From the NCBI RefSeq assembly GCF_000611645.1, contig NW_014013034.1:1-23384 (forward strand): 23,384 nucleotides of DNA. The letters run 5' to 3'. Position numbers and translations under genes: made by a program. The stretch is from Monoraphidium neglectum. Taxonomy: Eukaryota > Chlorophyta > Chlorophyceae > Sphaeropleales > Selenastraceae. Each line of letters starts with the position of its first letter. Position 1 is the first letter of the stretch. This document shows positions 16,006 through 23,384 of the stretch, piece by piece. The notes beneath the pieces are model-generated. The model worked only from the letters and a program-made list of their open reading frames with translations. It made no database searches and was not told where the DNA came from.

Positions 16006-19000
16006 ATGTTTGGTCAGAGGGAAAAATCAAGCAAACAACGCTGTGTAAGTTGGTGGTAAAGGCCTGGGAAAGTGACATGCGGACGTCCGTCGGCAACCTG
16101 ATGGACCGCTGGCGACTTGTGTCTTTGACCGCTGACGACATGTACAGCACCCGGTTCGCCTTCCATCTCTCCATCCCTGTCATTCTTGCGATGCTTAGAT
16201 TGCTTCCGGCAGATGCAACCAGGCGCCAAGCGTCAGCAAGTCTTGTGCAATGACCAGGGTGGTGGCGTTGTGAGAGGACGGCACCGTGGCAACTACGATG
16301 TCTGATATGTGACTATTGCACCGACCCAGCATCATGAGAGGGGCCTCACGGTTGCGTCCTCACGAGGCAAGTTCAACATCACTCGGGGACAGCCAGCGCG
16401 CTGCGGCGGTCTGAAATAGGATGTGGGTGCACAAGGCTTGCGGTCACTAACCAAACGACATCCTTACCTCACCTGACGGTAGACCGTCCACCCCATGCCG
16501 CGCTGCACAGGCGGACGCTGCAATTGCTGCAGCGCGGTCGCCATCACCCCTGGCAAGGGCAGTGGAGCCCGTGCAGGTGGAGCCCAACCCCGAGCACCAG
16601 CTGCGCCTGGCATATCTGGGCGACGAGTGCTGCGCGGTGATCGATGCACTGAACGAGCTCACCGCTCTGCAGCTGGGCGGCCAAGCTGTGTTCGCCGGCG
16701 CTGCGACGGACCTGCAGCGGGGTGCCGATGCGCTGCGTATGCTGTCGGAGGCGCTGGTGCAGGGGCGGGAGGAGGGCGAGCAGCAGCCAGAACCAGCAGG
16801 TCGCATCCCCCTGGAAGAGGTGCGCGAAGCAAAAGCAATGGAGCAATCCGTTAGAAACACATTTGCATTCACGGTCTACTGTGCGCAACATTTGCAGATG
16901 CCATGAGCTACCCCCATGGGCACATGTTCCCTGCTGCAGCCCCTCCCAGGGCGATCACGGCAGCAGCGCCCCGGCCTCCCTGAACGTGGTGGTCCTGCTG
17001 GCAACCAATGCTGCAGGCCCTCCAAGAGGCGGACTCAGTGCTGTGCACGCTGGGGGCCTTGCAAATGGAGGACCAGCAGCGGCTCATCGCGCGGACGAGC
17101 CGGGCGCTGAGGGCGATGCACGTGCAGCTGCTGAGGGCCCCGGGGCCGCAGGCGCTGGCGGGAGGCGCCTGTTTCAAGGCAACAATTGAGGTGGGAGGGG
17201 TTTGCATGGTGGGCTGTGTGGCTGGTGGGTGAGCGTTGTATAAACAGCGATAAATCAACAGCGTTCATGAAATGCATTGTTCATTACAACCCCAGCTGCC
17301 ATGTGCAAACATTACGCGCATAAACCTCCTGCTAATGTCAATACCCTTCAGGCCCAGCAGTCGTGGCGCTCCGTCGCAACGGCGTGCCGCGAGAGCAGCG
17401 CCACGGTCAGCGAATGTGTATCCGGCCTGGGGCTTGCGCTGAGCAAGCTTGGCTCGTCCAGGCAGCAGCTACTGGACGGCGGCTTGGAAGCAGACGCTGT
17501 TGATGAGGTGCGTGTGCGACAGAATTGATGCAAGCGATCCGCCACGCCACATGGAGGCCAATGAGGGGCATTTTTTTCTGCTTGCAGTCAATGCAAGCAG
17601 CATCGCACAACGATTGTCGTCCCAACGCCGCAGATGGGCCGCGCCCACTGCCTTTGCTGTCTTTGCAGGGTGATCGCTGGGTCGCCGCGTGCATAGGGGC
17701 CCTGCAGCAGTACGCCAGCCAAGGGGAGCAGGCGGCCGCGCTGGAGCAGATCGCTGCCAGGCTGGGCGCGCTGCAAGAGGGCCTGAAGGGCAAGTTTGGT
17801 GGAGGCTCAGGGCAGCCGCAAACACCAGAGCCCCCCACCCACCAGCGGCAGCAGCAACAGCAGCAGCAGCCGCAGGAGCAGGAGCAGCCGAATGAGCAGC
17901 TTCAAGAGCAGCAGCAGCCGCGCGGTCAGCAGCAGTCGGTGCTGCAGCAGTCGCAGCAGCCGCATCTGGAGCAGCCGCAGCAGCCGCAGTCCGAACAGGG
18001 TCAGCTGAGACAGCTGGTATGCGCGCAGCAGCCCCAGCAGCAGGAAGAGCAGCGACCAGGACAGTGGCAGCAGCAGCTTGAACACCAGCACGCGCAGCAA
18101 CCAGAGCAGCAGCAGCAGCAGCAGCTGCTGCTGCAGGCGCCGACATCAACAGGCACAGCTTCGGCTTCCCAATCACAGGCGGCATCGTCTGAAATCGATC
18201 GCCACCGCTCAGTGTCGGCGCCCGGCCAGCTGCCCGGCGCGGCGCAGCACGCAGAGGTGGCGCTCGATGAGTCTGGGGGTGTGCGGCTGAGGTGGCTTAG
18301 TGAGGTTGCCGCGTATTCAACCAGCGCCTGTGAGCGCGGCCCCCTTGGAGAGGACGACAGGGCAGCGGCTGCCAGCAATCCGGAGCTGCCAGCAGACATG
18401 ACCCAGCCGCCTACGGCCGACGGGGCGGCTGCGAGCGGTGCAGAGGCTCCGAGCGGCGCCTGCGGGGCCGGCGGCGCGCCGCGGCATGTCGGTGACGACG
18501 GCACCAGCGGCGGCCACGCAGGGCAGGCCGACACGGCTGCGGGCGCAGGGGGTGCGCTGCAGGCGCCTGCGGCGGCGGACCGGCTTGCTGAGGCGGTCCG
18601 CGCAGGCCGCGAAGCCTTGGAGGAGCTGCGCCGCTCCCTTTCGCCACGCCCCCCGTCCCAATCCAGCACGGCCCCCAGCTGCGGCCCCGACGCTGGCCCC
18701 GCCTCCCCGTCCGCCGCGCGCTCGCCGGCGCCGTCGCCGCTCGGGCGGCGCGGCGGCGGCGGGGCCGGCGGCGACAGCACGCCTGGCTCGGCGATGGAGC
18801 CGCTTGCGGCGCTGCTGGACGATCTCGTGGTGCAGTGCGGCTCCCTGCAAAAGGAAATGATGGCGCTGCGGCGCGAGGCACTGGACGGCGGCGGCTCGGA
18901 CAGCGGCAGCGGCGGGCGCGCGCAGGGGGACGGCGGCGCGCCGCGCGCGGCGGGCGCGGGCGTTGGTGGCGGCGGCGGGAGGGGGCCGCGCAACCTGCTG

Positions 19001-20408
19001 GGCGACTTTGAGGGGCGCGGCTTGCGGTCTCCAGGGCGGGGTCGGTCGTACACGCGCTATGACAACCCGTTGGCTCTGGCGGCGCCCGAGGACGACCCGG
19101 CGGGCAGCGGCGGCGGCGAGGGCGAGCGCGAGGAGGCCGCGGCGGCGCCGCAGGCGGCGAGCGAGCCGGCGTCGCCGACGCGGCTGGGGCCGGACGCCGC
19201 GGCAGACGAGCGGGAGTCGCAGAACACCGCCCGGCGCAGCAGCGGCGGCGGGGGCGCCGCGGCGGTGGGCGCGGCCGTGGGCATGCGGGCGGCGGCTGGC
19301 GCGGCGTCCCCACCGCTGGATGCGCAAGGCAGCGTGGCCGGTCGGCGAGGCGCCGGCGCCGAAGCCAGAGGCTCCCCTACGGCGGCTCTGCAGGCGGCAC
19401 CCCTTGCACCAGGCTCGCCGCCGCCGCCGCCCGCGCGCGTGGCGGAGCTTTTTGACGCGCTGGCCGTCGTGCACGCGCGCTGCCCCGCCGCGCTGCGCGA
19501 GCTGCCGCGCTTCGAGGCGCTGAGCGGCCCCGACCTGCGCGCGTGGCTGGCGGCGGGCGCGGAGTGCGGGCGCGCGGCGGCGGCCATAGGCGGCGCGGTG
19601 CGGGATATCACGCAGGCCCTACAGCGGGAGTTAGAGAGGCGGCAGGCGAGCGTCAAGGGTCGGGTTGATGATGCAGGGCGTCGGGGAGGTGTTGCAGGGT
19701 GTCGTGGCGTGTCGCGGGTTGGTGCATGTGAGTGCACGCGAAACATGATCTGGTGCGGTGTTACGCGCGCAGATGAATGCCAGGAATCGCCGTCTGCCGT
19801 GCGCCTCCGTGCCTGCCGCTGCATGATCTCCGCCCCCTAACCCCATGCCCCGCGCCGCGGCCGACCCTGCTCTCCGCACCCCAGGAAGCCGACGGCCGCG
19901 CCGGCGATGCCCTGGGCGCCGCCAACGACCGCGAGGCGGGGCCCGAGTCCCTAGCCTTGAGCCCCAACGCGCCCGCATCCCCTGGTTCGTGGCGCATCCC
20001 AGCGGTATACACCCCCGGCCGCCAGGTAGACAGTGACCCGGCGGCACCCGCGCCCGAGGCTCGCCCCTCACCGGGCCCGCCCGCCGTCGGCGCGCCTGGC
20101 AGCGGGGCGAGCGCCGACAGCAGCGGCAGCGGCGCTGCCGGCAGCGGCGGCGCTCGGTACGCGGGTGTGCAGGCGCCGCCCGTGTTTGAGGGTGCGTCTG
20201 GGTCTCACGGGCCTCAACTGCTGAAGCGGCGCGCCCAGCATGCCGGCCGGGGCCGCGGCAGCTTGCTAGTTGAGGTGCCTGACAGCGCAGGGGGCTCTGC
20301 GCAACCGGAAGGCGGTGCGAGCAGCAGGGGAAGCAATAGCAGCAGCTGCGGCGGCGGCAGCAGCGAGGGAAGGTTAGGTGGCGCGTCGCCGCAAGCGGCG
20401 GCGCTGTC

Positions 20409-20440
<32 letters not shown>

Positions 20441-23384
20441 TGCAGCAGGCCGAGGAGGCCGAGGCGCGAGAGCGTCAGCACACGCAGCAGGAGGCGAGGC
20501 TGCGCGCTGAGCTGGCGGAGGCGCGCGGCCAGCTGGAGGCCACCCAGCTGCAGCTGCGGCGCGCGCTGTACCGCGAGTCCCTCCCCTCCTCGGCCCGCCG
20601 CCGCAGCGGCTCGCTCACAGGCGCCCCGCCCCTCTGCGCGGAGCAGCCCCTGCTGGCGCCCGGCGGCGCCATTCTGGAGGAGAATTTCGGCAGCAGCGGC
20701 GGTGGTGTCGGCGGCTGCGGGGCTGACAGTGATGAGGGAGAGGATCCGCTGCGCCTGCAGCAGTCTGTCATCGAGGTGCTGCAGCAGCAGGTCAGCGCCG
20801 CGCAGGCGCTCGCGCTCGAGCGCGGCGGGGAGGTGCGGCGGCTGGAGCGCCAGGTCAGCGAGCTGGGCGGGATCGTGGTGGCCGCGGAGCGCGCGATAAG
20901 CGGCGCGCTGGGCGCAGAGCCGCGGGCGGGCGCTGTTGGGGCGGGCGCGGGTGCCGGAGGGCTTCGGGCAGAGGGGCCGGGCGGCGGCGGCGATGGGGCG
21001 GCGATCTCGCGCGGCACCGCCGGGTATGAGCGACCGCACAGCGGAAACAACAGCAGCAGAAGCAGCAGAAGCAGCAGCGGCAGCAGCAGCAGCAGCAGCA
21101 GCAGCAATAGCAGCGGCGGCAGTAGCAGCGGCGACAGCTCGCAGATCTCTGGGCGCTCGCAGAGCCCAGAGCGCGGACGCACGCGGCAACAGCGGCGGCG
21201 GCGGCGCCAGCTGGGGTCGCAAGCAGCAGGCGCGGGCGCGGCCGGGGCCGAAGCCGGGTCAGTGGAGCTGGAAATTGAGTCTTCTCCAGACAGGGCCGTC
21301 CCCTTGCTGGGGCGCAACCCCCGGTACTCAGACGCCACAGAGCACTGCAGCAGCGCTGCGGCCGCGGCCGCGCCGGCCACGGGCGCCCTTCCAACTGCGG
21401 CGGCCGCGGCGATGCCGGCGTCGCCGCTCGCCGCCGCCCGCGCCGCGGCCGCGGCCGCGTCGCCGCTTAGCCGCTCCCCCTCTCCGACGCGCCTTGCGCT
21501 CGAGGCACGCCTGACGCAGCAGGGCAGCGCCGCGCAGTCGCGCCTGCGCGCGCTGCTGGCGGCGGGCGGGCTGCCACGGCCGGGCGGCGCGGGGGCGGCC
21601 GGGCGGCGGCTGGCGATTGTCGGGACCGTCCGCGATGATGGGGTCGTCACTCTTGAGCCCGTGGCTGACGCCGAGGCGGGCGGCGCCGCGCCGCAGCCGC
21701 AGCCGCAGCTGCCGGCCGGGCAGGGGCGTCCGCAGTACGTGCGCTTGGTGGAGGAGCCGGCGGGGCCGGAGGCGGCGGCGGCCGGCGCCACTGCTGCGCA
21801 CGTGGTGTGGCCGGCTCGGGAGGAGTACGAGGCCGAGGTTGCGCGGCTGAGGGGGGAGCTCGAGGCGGCGCAGCTGCGGGTGCAGACGGGGCGCGCGGAT
21901 TACGACCTGCTGAAGCGGGAGCTGGAAGCCCAGGAGGCACAGGTGCGTGCGAGATCTGGATCTGCCAATGGTTGAAGGTGGCGGGGGGTTGAGGGGTGGG
22001 CCCGCAGCATGTCTGGAAGGTACGGACCCCAAGTCCAGTCAAGTGGAAGGTTCGGAACCAGCTGCATAGGGATGTGAAACTGCGTGCTGTCCCTCGTGGC
22101 AAAGGCCTATGCAAGGCAATTTTAAGGGCATGGCTGCTTGGCAGGCCAAGGCAGCCGGCCTAGCCGCAACCTGATGGCTGGCCAAGACGCCAAAAACATG
22201 TACCCATGGCAGCAGGGTTCGGCATACGCGTCGCAGCACGAATATCCATCCCGCTTCCCTCCCCTCGTGCCAAAAAGACACACAACAAACAACTGCGCGA
22301 TCGCTGGTGACGCCGCCGCAGATGCCCCAAGTGATACGGGAGCTGCAAGAGCAGCAGATGCGCGTCCAGGCACTGCAGCACAAGGTGCAGGCCAAGGACT
22401 CGCGGCTCGCGGCTCTGCAGCAGGCGCTGGACACAGCGCGCGGGCCCGCTCCGACGGCGGGCTCGCCGCCGGAGCGCTCGCAGCGGCTCGAGGCCGCGGC
22501 GCAAACCGAGGCCGCGGTGGCGTCGGCGACGGCGGCGGGGGATGTGGGTACGGCAGGGGGGGAGACGGGGGAGTGGCTGCTTGCGGAGCGGCTCTCGCAG
22601 CTTGAGCGCGAGAGCGCCGCGTGGGCAGTGGAGCGGGCGGCTCTGGAGGAGCGGGTCAGGACGCTCTCCCAGGAGCAGCGGCTGCAGCTGCTGCCGCCCG
22701 AGCAGCCGGAGCAGCGGCAGCTGAGGAGCCGCTCGGCCGAGGTGGCTGCAGATGACGCGGCCCTGGGGGAGCAGGTGGGGCAGCGTGGTGGATAGCGTGG
22801 GGCGCGCGGCCGCCGTTGCGGGGGTGTGTCCCGGGAACCTGACGGTCGCGGGGCCGCAGGTAGAGATCGGTGCGGGAATTGTCCCTGGTGTCATGCAGCC
22901 TTGGAGAATGTACGCACACAAGGGCAGGACCAAGCAGTAGGGCAGTCCGTGCGGTCGAGTTCGCGACAGCGACCAGACGCCTCGGCATGGCGGCAGCTTT
23001 GCCGCATCGCGCCATCTGGTGTCCCGTTCCCTCACCCTTGACCTTCCCCTTTTACACACACACACGCGCGCGCGCGCGCGCACGCTCACTCACACACCAA
23101 CACCCACAGGACCATCAGGGATGCCTATCAGCCAAGAGCTCTGCGTCTGCTGGCGACGACCAGCCGCCCCCGCAGGCCGCATGGCTCCCGGGCCCTTGCG
23201 CCGCGCCGCAGCCGCAACACCCGAACAGTGCGGGCGATGGCGAGGCCGCGAGCCTGGACCACGAGCCCGCCACGCACGACTTTGAGGCAGAGGGCGCAGC
23301 GTCGGACGGGCCTTTGATATGGGATGTGGAGGCTGCGATGGTTGTGCCCTGCGGCGGGAGCGCCGGCGGCGCCGGGCCCGGGGC
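16006..23384 (+). CDS. Giant low-complexity coiled-coil protein, function unknown (3' end beyond window)
   Basis: Working model: 16006-16044, 16511-16819, 17017-17190, 17352-17507, 17669-19645, 19885-21942, 22322-22774, 23110-23384+, all phase 0; at least 1813 aa. Central junctions (CAG, GAG or AAG before GTG donors, pyrimidine-rich acceptors) are good. The first exon, a 13-residue MFGQREKSS start with a strong GTAAGT donor, is tentative; so are the acceptor at 16510 and the junction at 19645/19885, where a GC donor (CAG|GCGAGC) or a GTGAGT at 19728 could be used. Residues ~30-280 are predicted helical and repeat-like without a family I recognise. Residues 285-382 are about half Gln, then come long Ala/Gly/Pro/Ser-rich segments. 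Heptad-rich coiled coils occur near 1070-1118, 1173-1225, 1531-1610 and ~1660-1700. No motor, kinase, GRIP or membrane domain was seen. It could be a scaffold, tether or cytoskeletal protein, but nothing in the sequence proves this. Confidence 0.6.
17843..18136 (+). repeat. Gln-rich segment with CAG repeats
   Basis: In the reading frame, 50 of 98 codons encode Gln, mostly CAG, interspersed with Pro, Glu and Leu. It ends in a CAG run followed by CTG codons. Confidence 0.85.
19646..19884 (+). other. Candidate second GC-AG intron
   Basis: Donor CAG|GCGAGC and acceptor CCCCAG keep phase 0 and join ELERRQ to EADGRAG. The donor hexamer is the same as in the hydroxylase GC-AG intron at 8487. A competing GTGAGT donor at 19728 would need acceptor AG at 19888 in phase 1. 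Confidence 0.45.
20410..20439 (+). repeat. (CAG)10 encoding polyGln
   Basis: Ten CAG codons followed by CTG CAG CAG lead directly into a coiled-coil segment of the giant protein. Confidence 0.95.
21052..21138 (+). repeat. AGC-rich tract encoding polySer, with (AGC)8 core
   Basis: The same trinucleotide family as the CAG tracts, read one base over, encodes Ser, Arg and Gly. The pure core of eight AGC codons is at 21082-21105. Confidence 0.9.
23053..23085. repeat. Alternating (CA)n(CG)n tract, Z-DNA-prone
   Basis: Thirty-three bases of strict purine-pyrimidine alternation, first CA then CG, lie in the intron of the coiled-coil gene and end 24 nt before the acceptor AG at 23108-23109. Confidence 0.9.

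Noticed and set aside
15383..16048. 221-codon + frame between SPT4 and the coiled-coil gene
   Set aside because: Covers the hairpin cluster, has no domain and shows no coding-like composition.
19777..19884. Independent gene start upstream of the large coiled-coil exon
   Set aside because: The frame's first residues lie in a pyrimidine-rich acceptor region and the exon joins the previous one in phase 0, so a single gene is favoured.
20475..21791. 438-codon open frame on the - strand
   Set aside because: Shadow of the coiled-coil exon; composition is Ala/Ser/Pro low complexity with no domain.

Overview
The window looks like nuclear DNA of a GC-rich green alga (Chlorophyta). The evidence is intron-rich genes with GT-AG and a few GC-AG introns, GC-rich exons, long CAG/AGC trinucleotide tracts, TGTAA motifs downstream of several stop codons, a plastid-type triosephosphate isomerase with a transit-like leader, and an aromatic amino acid hydroxylase of the kind kept by algae and non-flowering plants. 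No species can be named from the sequence alone. Nothing viral, prokaryotic or transposon-encoded was recognised.

All six supported genes lie on the + strand, head to tail. (1) 1130-3347: C3HC4 RING-finger protein with a very long Gln/Ala-rich tail, 3 exons, 631 aa. (2) 4752-6814: DMT/TPT-family nucleotide-sugar transporter of the GONST type, 6 exons, 348 aa. (3) 7629-10575: phenylalanine-4-hydroxylase-like enzyme, 10 exons, 5' end uncertain. (4) 11548-12802: plastid triosephosphate isomerase, 2 exons, 295 aa. (5) 13714-15080: transcription elongation factor SPT4, 5 exons, 131 aa. (6) about 16006 to beyond 23384: a giant, low-complexity, coiled-coil protein of unknown function, at least 8 exons, open at the window edge.

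Exon models were built by hand from splice-site dinucleotides, intron phase and protein-family conservation. They are strong for genes 2-5, good for gene 1, and partly speculative at the 5' end and one internal junction of gene 6. The genes do not form a pathway. They are a housekeeping mixture: ubiquitin ligation, Golgi sugar transport, plastid carbon metabolism, transcription elongation and aromatic amino acid metabolism.

The spaces between genes (1-1129, 3348-4751, 6815-7628, 10576-11547, 12803-13713, 15081-16005) hold UTRs and presumed promoters. No protein could be recognised in them. The most structured of them is 15420-15830, downstream of SPT4, which has a cluster of perfect hairpins with three-base loops built from repeated modules. 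No clearly new multi-gene system was found. The best leads are that hairpin cluster, two GC-AG introns sharing the same donor hexamer, the unknown coiled-coil giant, and the RING-polyQ architecture with its stop-free in-frame intron.
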